Part shown: positions 48,007 through 58,068 of the stretch, piece after piece
Numbering within the stretch: position 1 is the first letter of the stretch
Layout: each line of letters opens with the position of its first letter
DNA from: Lathyrus oleraceus
Lineage: Eukaryota; Streptophyta; Magnoliopsida; Fabales; Fabaceae
Direction of reading: 5' to 3'
DNA: 64,000 nt
NCBI RefSeq assembly: GCF_024323335.1
Contig: NC_066579.1
Span: 4,107,001 to 4,171,000, forward strand
Program-made: the position numbers and the translations under genes
Notes under the pieces: generated by a model
Database searches by the model: none
Seen by the model: the letters and a program-made list of their open reading frames with translations, nothing else
Told to the model about the DNA's origin: nothing

Positions 48007-48235
48007 GATCAATGGTCGTTTGCTTCTTGTAAAAAGTGCATGTCCGTAAAATGGAGTTTGGAAGATCGACGTGACTCATCATGGATCGGACCATGTCTAA
48101 CAGGGTTCGATTTCTTCTCTCAGATACACCATCCCATTGGGGTGTTCCAGGAGGAGTGAGTTGGGATAGGATCCCACACTCTTTCAGATGGTTTTAATGA
48201 ACGAATGTCAGATCAAGAAGCAAACGACCATTGAT
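48007..48235. repeat. 23-bp inverted repeat around the integrase fragment
   Basis: 'gatcaatggtcgtttgcttc' (+ttg) at 48007-48029 is the reverse complement of 48213-48235. Both copies probably come from the same leader region of the element, lying in opposite directions. Confidence 0.85.
48040..48200 (-). pseudogene. copia integrase fragment in the centre of the inverted-LTR element
   Basis: The minus strand encodes LTPPGTPQWDGVSERRNRTL followed by LDMVRSMMSHVDLP, the well-conserved block near the end of the copia integrase core (normally PQxNGVxER; here Asp replaces Asn). It shows that the inverted-LTR element derives from Ty1/copia. It is flanked by a 23-bp inverted repeat (48007-48029 and 48213-48235). 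No other coding remnant is present. Confidence 0.8.
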
Positions 48236-48433
48236 CGCTCAAAGGAAAACAATCATTAAGTGTTTGAATGAACGAAACGAGAACACTATATCATATATAA
48301 TGTATTTTGCATTAGGATTACATATATCATATATATATAACTTGATCGATCTCAATTTAATCTTTGACTCATTTTGTCTTTAATCATATTAATACAGAAC
48401 AAAAACAGTTATCAGATTTATGGTTTCGTAAGT

Positions 48434-48446
48434 GGCTCTGATACCA
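48434..48446 (-). other. Primer binding site of the right arm
   Basis: Minus strand TGGTATCAGAGCC, one base inside the right LTR: the initiator tRNA-Met type. This identifies the right arm as a former 5' LTR. Confidence 0.85.
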
Positions 48447-48447
48447 C

Positions 48448-49735
48448 TGAAGGAGAATTGCCATCCAAGGCGCAACGGAATTAAAAAAATTCTCCATTTA
48501 GTGATCCTTACGAATGGGCATGATCAGTGATAGAATCGTTACCTCTTGTGGCGATCACGAACGTTGAACGATGACAACGTCTCTACTCAGTCCACACGAA
48601 CGGTTTCCTTCAATCTCAGTGCTAGCTGGTACGAATGAAGGCTTTGAGTGAGAGAAAGAGAGATACGAAATTCTAACTCTTCAGTTGTTTTGCATTCCCA
48701 TACAATGCTTCTTCACAAGAGTTCTATTTATAGAACCACTTGTGTGGGCTTCAAGCCAAAAAGCCCACTTAAGTGTATTTTGGTCCATATCTCATAATAT
48801 GCCAAAATCACTTAAGTATTTGGTACCTTACCATACTTCGTATTCTACTTAAGTACACCGTACCTTACGATGTTCCTTAGTTACTCTATCTCTCATCAAT
48901 CCGTCATTTGTGTGTGACCCTGTAGGTTTTCGCGATGTTGGTAATTATATTAAATCACGCATTTAACATAATAAACAGTGAGCGGTATCTAGCAACACAT
49001 CACTGCTACCCAAGACACGAAAATGTCATGTGATCTGACAAAACCTCCTGTGATAATAATTATGTGTATAATTACCCCTTTGCCCTTATGTCTATATTGA
49101 ACACAAGGTATAGACCGTGTCACCCTTGTCCAGTTCGATATTAGGCCCATAGACATTTATCCTGTTACGCAGGATGGGCAAATTCCATCTAGGATACTCA
49201 TGTCCCTCAGCATGCTTTGTGGAGTACCCATCAACTGTCTTTATGGTTATCCAGTTACGGACAACGTTGGATCAACAATAAAGCACTCGACTCTACATCT
49301 AGGACCCATAGTGGTTTCAGGTCGAAGAGTGGTATACACTATTATCACCATGAGAATAACTTATGACACTTTGCATAACTTTCTATATAGTATTCTCATA
49401 GCGGGTCAATCCGGTATAAATATTACTCCTAATATTCATACCTATGTTTAAGACTTGATAACTCTTTATCCATGATCCATGAGATATGATCATCAGTCTA
49501 CAAACATAATAGTCTTAATACTTTAATGTTATCCCACTTCACACTAAAGCTCGACTACGGATACTTTAAGAATAGTGTCCTTATGTTTAATGTGTTCTCA
49601 TGATTAAGTAACACTTAATACATTAAACGGACTATCTATTCCAGGGACTTTATTAATCAACCATAATAAAGAAAATGCCTTTAAATAATTCGATACAAGT
49701 ACCAAAAGTATTGGCCTCTAGGGCTTACACCAACA
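48448..49735 (-). repeat. Right arm LTR (minus orientation)
   Basis: 1288 bp; the reverse complement matches 46513-47872 at roughly 95% by eye, with the gap of about 70 bp noted there. TATA box (minus strand ctataaatag) near 48724-48733. An 83-codon chance frame (49200-49451 +, counterpart 46807-47058 -) is shared by both arms. Confidence 0.88.
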
Positions 49736-50813
49736 ATGACACCATCCCAATCATTCACAATATCTCAAATAATTTTTCAATACGGACATAGTCCATATTC
49801 ATCACATCACACACTTCTTTCCCACCTACTACCAACCTCTGATAAAATTGTTAAAACTATTTTATCTCTGAAACAAAGTTATAGCCCTCTGTTTTAGCTG
49901 CCCAACACTTTGAATCCCATCCAAAAATGATTTACGAGTTGAAAGTTATTATCAAAGTTGTGCACGAAGGTGTTACCAAAAAGTTATTGTTTTTCTGAAA
50001 TTTCCAGCATAACTTTTATCTTCTCCAACTCCAAAAACGTCCATGAAATCATCATACAAAAATATTTTATGGTTTTAAATTCAGTCATAAATATACCTAT
50101 ATCAATCACTATTTATATTCCTATAATCATTGATCTATATACTATATCAATCTTTAAAAGCTTCAGACATCATCAATGGTGAACATAAATGAACACTTTA
50201 AAACAAAAGATTTATTCAACAAATATCAACATTCATCATCAATCCAAGAAGAATTAAACTTTCCTATATCCTTCCATTCATATCCCTATTATTGAACCAA
50301 ATTCCCACCCTTACTTTGTAATTCTAGAAAAATCCAAGCTTTTGGTTATTCTCTTCCTTGGAGCTCTCATAAGGTTTTCCTTGCTTTTCTCTTCTCTTGC
50401 CTCTTTTTCTTCAATTCCAAAACTTTCACCTACTATAAACTTTTTCCTTCACTTCTCCCATCCTAAATTAAAAACCTAATTTCTATCTTTCTAATATTCC
50501 ATTAAGGCTCAACTTATTACTAACTTACATTATTTATTTTAATTTTCCACAATTCTCACTTTCCACCTCAAGCTCATTATTTTATTTTATTTTATTATTT
50601 CATTTAAATAATAAAACTAAAACATTTTTTTAATCAATTAAATAATTATAAATAAATCTACCGACCTCTAATCACCCTCCATACGCTCTACCCAAGGGTC
50701 ACCTCCCTTGTTTCCCTAATACATCTCAGTTATCACATAAATAATAATTAGATACACACATAAAATTATAATTAATATCAATAATTTTTAGAAAAATAGG
50801 TTGTTACATGCCT

Positions 50814-51215
50814 TAATGCTCTCTACTATGCCATCTTCACGCCATATGGCAACCTTTGGGTGCAAAATCAAATGAACTGTGCACCTATACCCTGGATCCA
50901 CTCATGTCCAAGTAATAAATTATAATTTGCATTCGACGCAATTACCATAAATAAAGTTAGCCTAGTTGTTGTGCCAACTGTTAGTTCAACTTGAATCACT
51001 CCTAGAATAAGATTGGTCTTGCCTTCGTAGTTTGACATGACCATGTTGTAAGGTCGAAGATATGCATTTATCTTACCCATTTTCTTAAACAAAGAATGCA
51101 ACATCAAGTTAATAGTCGCTCCTCCGTCAACAAAGAGCTTGTTGACAACCATGTTATTTACCTTCGTCCTTATGAACAAAGGTTTCAAATGATACATCAT
51201 CCAAACATCTGGCAT
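50814..51215 (-). pseudogene. Gypsy A aspartic protease remnant
   Basis: The minus strand encodes KLFVDGGATINLMLHSLFKK, an aspartic-protease active-site region of the Tat type (Asp-Gly-Gly-Ala), then VMSNYEGKTNLILGVIQVEL and NYNLLLGHEWIQGI. It continues to 50814, where the chromovirus interrupts it. The 115-codon frame at 50868-51215 is open, but upstream and downstream parts are broken. Gypsy B has the homologous stretch at 56420-56780. Confidence 0.8.
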
Positions 51216-51227
51216 CTCAAAGATGGC

Positions 51228-52190
51228 TTATTTTTCCTCGACAATACCATTGTTCATGACGTAATAACATGAAAACTTTTGGTTTAGTGCCTCATCTTGT
51301 AAACATTCCTCCCCCATCTCTAATAGTTCCAATACACAATCATATTCTACCGGAAGTACTGAGACTATACCACAGTTTCTCCTTTGGTCTAGGGGTGTAC
51401 TAAGAAATTTTCTCCTCTGGTTGAGGGGTATATTCAGGAATTTCCTCCTTTGGTTAATGGGTATATTCAAGACCTTTGCCTTTTCCTTGGCACCATCCTT
51501 TCCCAGATGCGCAATTCTCAAGGATAATATGTGATCATCAATTTTCTTATCTTTTTCACTCAATCTCCTTGAAAAATGTTTCTTCTTAGTGCTTGCGCAA
51601 AAAACTTCACACTTCGGCATATAAGCCTCACACTTTGATCTAAAGGCTTCATACTTAGCCTTCTTCTTTATTTGACGATACCTCCATTGCATCCGTGTCA
51701 TAGGGTTTTTTCGTTTGTGGTTCTAGGGGATATGTGGATGACCCTTCGACACATTGTGATTTTTCTGGTTTGGGAACCTTATCTTTGGGTTGACCATCTT
51801 CCATTTTCGTTGATTTTCTCCCCTCTAGTTCAAAGATTTTACCCATTTTCCTTGTAGGAGGATAATATGACCTTTGATGAGGCTGTCGAAAGTGCCTTTT
51901 GTATTCTTCATTTCTGTGAGGAACACCTCATTTGTTGAAAGTGAACCTAGCAGTTGATTTTCCTTCCTTGCTCTTCCTGAGATCGTGCATTCTGGTGTCT
52001 TCGAGCTTTTTTGCTGCCTCCTCGTTAAAAATGGCGCTACACCTAGGGTGTATCATTGTTTTGGAGTCGCTTAGCTTGCAACACTCGAAGAAGTAAATCA
52101 GTTCCTCTTCAGGATGAGGGTACACCAGTTGCATTTCTTCTTCAATAACTTGTTATCTCCCAATTTCGACGCCCATATAAATTAAGAGAA
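51228..52190 (-). pseudogene. Gypsy A gag C-terminal region
   Basis: Two overlapping broken frames. 52134-51928 (EEEMQLVYPHPEEELIYFFE, CCKLSDSKTMIHPRCSAIF) resembles gypsy B near 55530-55610, and 51701-51228 (MTRMQWRYRQIKKKAKYEAF) resembles gypsy B near 55996-56064. It ends near 52190 at the start of the gypsy B LTR, so the 5' half of gag should lie beyond gypsy B, outside the window. Confidence 0.7.
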
Positions 52191-52200
52191 TAAAGTTTCC

Positions 52201-52932
52201 TGTGAAGATGTTTCAACAAAATTATGCGTTTGAAGTTCTAGTCGAAGATGCCTTGGTACAAGGGTAAAGATGCTGCGTGGACTTAGAAATATTTTTAGTA
52301 GTTTAAAGTGTTTTTCGACAGAGACGTCACCAATTATGGTTTGACGAGGGATTCAAATTCAAATAAAGGAGGGAACTTTTGTTCTTATTTAAACTGTTGA
52401 AAATACACGTGAAGCATAGTGGATAGTTACATGCATGTAAAGCGCCACTTGTCTCGATTTGGTTGAAAGACCGTTAGAAACAGTTACTTCGATTAGTATA
52501 AATAAGAGGTCTTAGTGTTAGGATCGTGTGTGTGTTCAAGTGTGTACAAAATCTGTCAATTTTACCAAAGTATCCGTGTGCAAAGAAAGAGTAAATTGAG
52601 AAATGTACGTTTGATGTTACACCATTATTTTTTATTTGAAGTAATTTAATCAATTATTTATTTCCAGAATTTTACTTTTAACCAGAAGTTTATCTTTACT
52701 GACATTTACTTTCGATTTACAGCATTCTTTTTGCCCGCTTTCATTTTATATTTTCATTAAATCCTTTAACGAATTACTGTTGGTATGAACACCGTCAAAG
52801 TGTTTATGTTCATTAGAATTCACCTTCAAGAACAGTTAGCACATGTCCTAGGATCAATCTGATCGATCTCGTAAGCAACCAAATATAGTAATTTGGAAAA
52901 TAAACGGTTTTTACCAATTTTCGCGGTAAACA
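52201..52932 (+). repeat. Gypsy B 5' LTR (about 732 bp)
   Basis: Proposed from TG at 52201 (tgtgaagatgtttcaacaaa) to CA at 52932 (gcggtaaaca), with a TATA box (tataaataa, 52498-52506). The end is supported by the PBS-like sequence that follows. The start is inferred from the loss of gypsy A sequence, because the second LTR is not in the window. Confidence 0.6.
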
Positions 52933-52935
52933 AAT

Positions 52936-52953
52936 TGGCACGCTCAGTGGGAT
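52936..52953 (+). other. Gypsy B primer binding site (not iMet)
   Basis: 'tggcacgctcagtgggat' begins with TGG a few bases after the LTR, in the position of a PBS. It does not match initiator tRNA-Met. The tRNA used was not determined. Confidence 0.6.
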
Positions 52954-53042
52954 AGTGCTAACATTTGAAAAAAGTGATTTTTTATTCATTTATTCTAATT
53001 CTGGTCGTTTAATCTTTTTTTCACTTTTGAAAAATTCGTCGT

Positions 53043-56000
53043 ATGTTATTAGGAAATGGGAAAGTAGCCACAACCAACGAAGATAGACCAAGAAGAAGAT
53101 CCACAAGGAGAATGGTGAATTCAAATGCGCCAAATAACCAAAATACTCAAAATCCAAACAATAATGTACCACCCCCCCTTCTTCTTTGGCAGGGGAAAAC
53201 ACGACCACAATGCCCGTGTCTAAACCGTTACCATCTATGGCAAGTTCGATGCCTACACATTCGATTGCCCACACTGAACCCATTTTGACTTACATTGAGT
53301 CAAGGGGACCTCCTAACACTCCCCACCAATTGGAAATGTTCCAAACAGGCCTTTAGTACCCCCCGGTTTCTCTATGCCTTTTGGTGGTCGAGAGCAGCCT
53401 TATGGAATGCCAACTTTAGTAATGGCAAGCTTATATAACGCTACTTCGACATTCTCAGAACCAATGGTTAACATAACCCCCCCCCCCCCCATTACAAGGG
53501 TCAGGGTCTGGGGTTAACGTGGGTCAAAATAACTAATCTTTAGGCTTGGGATACCAAATACAAATGCCTAACCTTACCAATAATTCTGCAGCGGTATGGA
53601 GGCAACAGATGGACGAAAGCAACCATGATATGGTCCAAATGCTTACCCAAACATTGACCACCGTATTGAATCCCTTGATTCCGAATACGACACAATCGAA
53701 TCAACATATGACAACACAAATGGCATGAATGGCTGACTTATTGAGTGTGCCACAACCCCATCGACACCCTCCAATGGATGGGATAAGCGAAAACCAAGGG
53801 GTAACATTCGAAGAAGACCCTACTATAAACCAAATCCCACAAAACAACTGCCACCAGAGATGGTAAATCATGGAGTATGAGTCAAACCTGCTAGGTTTGA
53901 ACCATAAATCCCCAGGGAGAGAGAGCCAAGGATAATAATGGTAAATAAAAACCAAAATGCTGATAATGTCATACAACAAATTCGACATGATGATATGGCA
54001 GTAGATAACAATCTGGCAGTTATGATCGAAAGGATTATGGCACCAAATGGGGTGAGTTTTGGCCTTCGAAGGCCAAATTATACATCACCTTTGTCGGAAT
54101 ATATCCTACAGATAGATACACCCCCTAGAACGGAAATTCCCAAATTACTAAGTTTTCTGGGGATACCATTAAATCCACTGTCGAACATGTGGCTAGGTAT
54201 ATAATAGAGGCAAGAGACATTTCGAACAAAAAAAACCTCAGGATAAAGTACTTCCCAAGTTCTCTCACGAAGAATGCCCTCACGTGGTTTACAACCTTGC
54301 CACAAAATTCGATCCACACTTAGAATTTGTTAGAAAGAATGTTCCATGAGCAGTTTTACATGGGGAAAACGAAGATAAGTCTGAAAGAATTGGCCAGTAT
54401 TAAACAAAAATTCACTGAGCCAATTGATGATTATCTAAATAGATTTTAATTGCTCAAAGCTAGGTGTTTTACACAGGTACCAGAGCATGAGTTGGTCGAA
54501 ATGGCCGTTGGGGGCCTTGACTATTCTATCAGGAAAAAGTTAGACACCCAATATTTGAGAGATATGGCCCAACTGGCTGATAGGGTTCGATAACTAGAAT
54601 GCTTGAAGAAAGAAAAGGCTAGAGAAAATAAGAATAAAAGAGTGGCCTACATAGAATTCAGTAATGATGACAAAGGATCCAATAATGAGCCTTTAGACTT
54701 CGACGAAAATGAAATCGACCTTGCTGAGTTAAAACAAGGGCCACCTTACTCTTGTAAGGTCTTGTCCCCGTCGAATGGGAAAAACCCTATCGAACTAGAA
54801 AAGAATGATAAATTTCCTAAGAAAACCTACACATTCGACATTACAAAATGTAACGAAATCTTCGATTTGTTAGTTAAGAATGGCCAAATGATAGTGCCTC
54901 TTGATGCTAAAATGCCTCCTTTGGAACAAAGAAAGAAAAAAGGGTTTTGTAAGTACCATAATATTCTGGGTTATAAAACGTCTCAATGTTTTCTTTTCAT
55001 GGATCTTGTCCAGAATGCTATTCAGGAAGGAAGATTCAAATTCGGGGAGAAACCTAAAAGCCAAATGAAGATTGACTCTGACCCTCTACAAGTGGATAAT
55101 GCTCACTACAAAGAGCCAGGTGAAGTCAATATGGTCGAAGTTGCTGATGACTTTAACCACACCATCACCATGGTCGAAGTTACTAAGGACTTAGTCAACA
55201 AAGTTGCCATGGTTAGGGTCTATGAGCACCTTGACCAGGAATTCCTCAAGAACTTTATTTAGGAAGTCGCCGAAAGCTTCACCAATGGAACCACTGATAG
55301 TTTCGACACCGGAGTCACTGAAGATTCCAACTTGATGATAGTAACCAAAGAGAGTGCTGATAGTTTCAAACAAATTGATAAGGCTATTGAGGGCCTTCAA
55401 CCGAAATTCCAGAATCTAGGCATCACTGAAGATGTCGACATGGAGGTTAACATGGTCGAAATCTCCCAAGAAACCTCCATGGAAGTTGACAACGAGTGTC
55501 GACAAGAAGAGTAAAATAAAGTATCCTTCCCAAAAGAAGAGGAGACTCTGATGGATTTCCTCCATAGGTGCCAAAGAAAAAAAATCAGAAGTTATGATAT
55601 GCCCTTAATGCAGTGTCGTGTTCGACAAACAAGCGGCTCACAATCTCGAAGGAGTTAGGAGGGCAAAAAACCAAGGGTGCTAGAGAGCCCCTAAGGATCA
55701 ACAGGATTTTGAGCCTAGAAGGGCCTTCGACCCAAGAAGGTATTTCGATCCAAGTAGAACTTTGGTGATGCTTGCTGAAACAAAACGAAGGGGTCCTGCT
55801 TCCAAACTTATCTCCTTCAAGCCCAATGCTGAGGCTTCCAATGGAAAATGGGTGAAGCTAGTTGACGGCATAAAACGTGGCCAGGGAAAATGGAAGAACT
55901 TTGAAGTAGACAAAGGTTCGTCATTGGCATACTGTAAGGAATTCCATGCTGCCAGAAAAACATCCCACATCTCTGAAAACTACAAAGGGAAAAATCCCAT

Positions 56001-56280
56001 GACAAGGTCTCAGTGGAGAAGGGAACAGAGAAGGAGGAAAGCACATAGGGAGGCCGAGGAATAGGAAAAAGCTGAATCCAACACCAATGTGCCTGCTAGG
56101 AAGAAGGAGAAAAAGGAAATAAGTCTTGTCAAAGGAAAATTTAACACTCTGGCAGAGGCGGCCAAAGAGAAATATGATCGAATGATGGCTGAAGACGAAA
56201 TGCTAACAAATGACTTCGACTCTGGGTCAGAGCCTTCACTCGATATCTTAGTTGGTGTGGTATCAGTGTTGCCCAGATAA
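53043..56280 (+). pseudogene. Gypsy B gag pseudogene
   Basis: Plus-strand pieces from 53043. The central retrotransposon-gag domain is at about 54140-54600 (KNALTWFTTLPQNSI, FTEPIDDYLNRF, VEMAVGGLDYSIRKKLDTQY), with stops. The longest open piece, 54603-55262 (219 aa), follows on and holds a zinc-knuckle-like FCKYHNILGYKTSQC near 54945-54990. Acidic repeats (MVEVADDFN, MVEVTKDLV) follow. A basic region lies at 55762-56280 (MTRSQWRREQRRRKAHREAE). A 14-base C homopolymer (53477-53490) disrupts the N-terminal part. The order matches gypsy A on the other strand. Not functional. Confidence 0.8.
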
Positions 56281-56419
56281 TTCGACCAGATAACCGAGGT
56301 AGAAGACACTAACAACATCACGGAAAGGAAAATGGCCTCACAAACCAGTGTGTTATTATGTAATGAACAATGGTTGCATAAAGGAGTAAAATGATTTCTT
56401 CGAGCGACCAGATGAGGTT

Positions 56420-57340
56420 ATGAAGAGTCATCTTAAGCCTATGCTTATTATTGGAAAGGTCGAAGACGTCCCAATTAACAAGATCTTAGTAGATTGCGGC
56501 GCAACGGTGAATCTGATGCCGCATCGCATGTTGAAAAAAATAGGCAAATATGACACAGATGCCAAGCCCCACAACATGGTGCTTTCAAACTACGAAGGAA
56601 AGGTGGGTACTACCCTTGGAGTAATCTAGGTCGAGTTAACAGTGGAAATTGTCACCATATCAACAATGTTTATGATTGTGGAGACAAAGGCCAACTATAA
56701 CTTTCTACTTGGACGTGAATAGATACATGGAGTTGGAGTTGTATCATCATCCATGCACCAACGAATCATCATATGGCGCCTCAATGGTATTATTGAGAAC
56801 ATAGAAGCAGACCAAGGCTACTTCAAGACTCCTATCAATCATGTCGACAGGCGTCAGTTTGACAAACACTTGGCTAATATTGCTCCATGCGATCCGGCCA
56901 AACTTGCATTTACTCCAAACGATGATGCATATTGCTCTTTGTATTTATAACCCACCAATGGCTTTCATTGGGATAGAGAGGTGGTGGCCGAAGATGATTT
57001 TGGATACATAGGAACGTCAGGAGTCGACCCAACAGGATGGGGAAGCGAATTTGGTGATGATGACTGAGTTCGAAGCACTAAAAAGGATTTCGACTTACAT
57101 AGCCGAAAACAACCAACAATCGACCTTGGAGGCTGAAGTCAAAAACATGGTTGTCAAAGCCAACAAGGAATTTCACCAAAAAGGTCCTGGAAAGGACTTT
57201 GATCCAGAACCACCTGATAAGGTTAAGGACGAAGATCAAGGCCAGAGGCTCGACGCTATCTATGATGAAGAGCCTTTGGGATTCGAGAAACAAATATCAA
57301 GATGTTGGCGCAAGATCCACTTGAGGAAATAGACTTAGGA
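56420..57340 (+). pseudogene. Gypsy B protease and linker pseudogene
   Basis: The active-site block reads KILVDCGATVNLMPHRMLKK, i.e. Asp-Cys-Gly-Ala where gypsy A has Asp-Gly-Gly-Ala, followed by VLSNYEGKVGTTLGVI and a stop, then NYNFLLGRE and a stop. The linker NGIIENIEADQGYFKTPI lies at 56783-56836 (gypsy A: DGIVESIKA / DQSYY), and ISTYIAENNQQSTLEAE at 57087-57137. Several stops and a frameshift are present. Confidence 0.8.
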
Positions 57341-57878
57341 GAAGGGTTGACAAAAAGGCCAACTTACATTAGTGCCAATATCATCCCTTAACTCAAAGTC
57401 GAAGTGATCCGGTTGCTAAAAGAGTTCAAGGACTGTTTCGCGTGGGATTATGATGAGATTCCTGGTTTGAGCAGAGATCTGGTCGAATTGAAGTTTCTAA
57501 TCAAGCCTGGGAAAAAGCCCATCAAGTAGAATCCAAGGAGATTTGCACCTACAATTCTCTCAAAGATCGAAAAGGAGGTCGGAAGGCTTTTTTGTTGTAA
57601 TTTCATCCGTATAGCCAGGTATGTCGAATGGCTAGCCAATATTGTATATGTCATTAAGAAAAATGGTACTTTGAGGGTGTGCATATATTTTAGATATTTA
57701 AACATTGCAACCCCAAAAGATGAATATTCAATGCCCGTGGCGAAGATGCTAGTCAATTATGCTGTATGCCATGAGTATCTTAGCATGCTCGATGGGTATT
57801 CTGGATATAATCAGATATTCATTGCTGAAGAGGATGTCCCAAAAACAATATTTTGATGTCCTGGAGCCTTAGGCACCT
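57300..57878 (+). pseudogene. Gypsy B reverse transcriptase N-terminus, cut by the Ogre insertion
   Basis: Plus-strand translation: MLAQDPLEEIDLGEGLTKRP, then KEFKDCFAWDYDEIPGLSRD, IEKEVGRLFCCNFIRIARYV, GTLRVCIYFRYLNIATPKDE (normally CVDYRDLN) and LSMLDGYSGYNQIFIAEEDV. It stops at CPGALGT, exactly where the TG of the next LTR begins (57879). The YxDD part is not in the window. Confidence 0.85.
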
Positions 57879-57910
57879 TGTAATACCCCAAAATTTACCC
57901 TTCATTTTTC

Positions 57911-57990
57911 CTAAAAAAAAAAAAAAATAAAAAAAAAAATAAAAAATTAATTAATTAATTAATTAATTAAATAAATAATTAAAATAAATA
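57911..57990. repeat. Poly(A) and (AATT)n low-complexity tract
   Basis: Runs of A followed by six or so 'aatt' units and 'aaataaat' units near the start of the LTR. Confidence 0.95.
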
Positions 57991-58060
57991 AATAAAATAT
58001 AACAAATTATTTTGGACTTGGGTCTCCCTCATTTGAGCCCATTACCCACGAAAATCAGTC

Positions 58061-58068
58061 TATAAATA
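58061..58068 (+). promoter_or_regulatory. TATA box of the Ogre/Tat LTR
   Basis: 'tataaata' about 180 bp inside the LTR, preceded by a GC-richer block and followed by 'ctgaggtttcag'. Placement fits a U3/R boundary near 58090-58100. Confidence 0.65.

Larger units (their letters stand above)
46513..49735. mobile_element. Aberrant copia element with inverted LTRs
   Basis: Insertion of about 3.2 kb whose two LTRs lie head to head in inverted orientation: 46513-47872 (plus) and 48448-49735 (minus). Both outer ends read TGTTGGTGTAAGCCC inward. The right arm keeps a PBS; the 575-bp centre contains leader sequence and a short copia integrase piece. The 7-bp sequence 'acaccat' flanks it on both sides (46506-46512 and 49739-49745), with an extra 'atg' at the right end. 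A normal LTR element has LTRs in direct orientation, so this is a rearranged form. Confidence 0.85.
40210..50808 (-). mobile_element. Chromovirus (Tekay/Del-like Ty3/gypsy), gag-deleted, nested in gypsy A
   Basis: Minus-strand element with LTRs of about 2.03 kb (TGTAACACC...GTTACA), a tRNA-iMet-like PBS, RT-RNH-INT order and a C-terminal chromodomain-like region. The 3.28-kb internal region is too short for a complete chromovirus: gag, apart from a zinc knuckle, and protease are missing. Flanks AACCT (40205-40209) and TGCCT (50809-50813) look like a decayed 5-bp duplication, and the gypsy A frame (GIVESIKA to DQSYYMPE) continues across the element. Its 5' LTR carries another insertion at 46513-49735. 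Confidence 0.87.
45523..50808 (-). repeat. Chromovirus 5' LTR, interrupted by an inverted-LTR element
   Basis: 45523-46512 and 49739-50808 together match the 3' LTR at 40210-42241. The join at 'aatcaaacacaccat' / 'cccaatcattc' corresponds to unbroken 'aaacacaccatcccactcat' near 41187 in the other LTR, which dates the insertion after the chromovirus integrated. Confidence 0.9.
30285..52200 (-). mobile_element. Gypsy A: Tat-like Ty3/gypsy element, truncated and interrupted several times
   Basis: Minus-strand element whose gag (to about 52190), protease (50814-51215), RT (38690-39782), RNase H (37940-38690 plus 30985-31090) and integrase (30285-30770) appear in the right order but are separated by a chromovirus (40210-50808) and a CACTA element (31091-37939). 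The reading frames continue across both insertion points. The 3' end is lost at about 30284, and the 5' end is cut at about 52200 by gypsy B. Stops occur in every domain. Confidence 0.85.
52201..57878 (+). mobile_element. Gypsy B: Tat-like Ty3/gypsy element, plus strand
   Basis: A 5' LTR (about 52201-52932), a PBS, broken gag, protease and the start of RT, in the same order as gypsy A and with clearly homologous protein blocks. It is interrupted in the RT at 57878 by the Ogre/Tat element; the rest and the 3' LTR lie outside the window. It appears to be inserted into the gag region of gypsy A. Confidence 0.8.

Noticed and set aside
16025..48446. Repeated 'tggtatcagagc' sequences as possible tRNA fragments
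   Set aside because: Each lies one to three bases from an LTR end and is explained as a primer binding site; no cloverleaf surrounds them.
46807..49451. Nearly identical 83-codon ORFs in both arms of the inverted-LTR element (46807-47058 -, 49200-49451 +)
   Set aside because: They differ at only two residues, but the arms themselves are about 95% alike. The frame is antisense to the LTR, without a known domain, so it is probably a chance frame.
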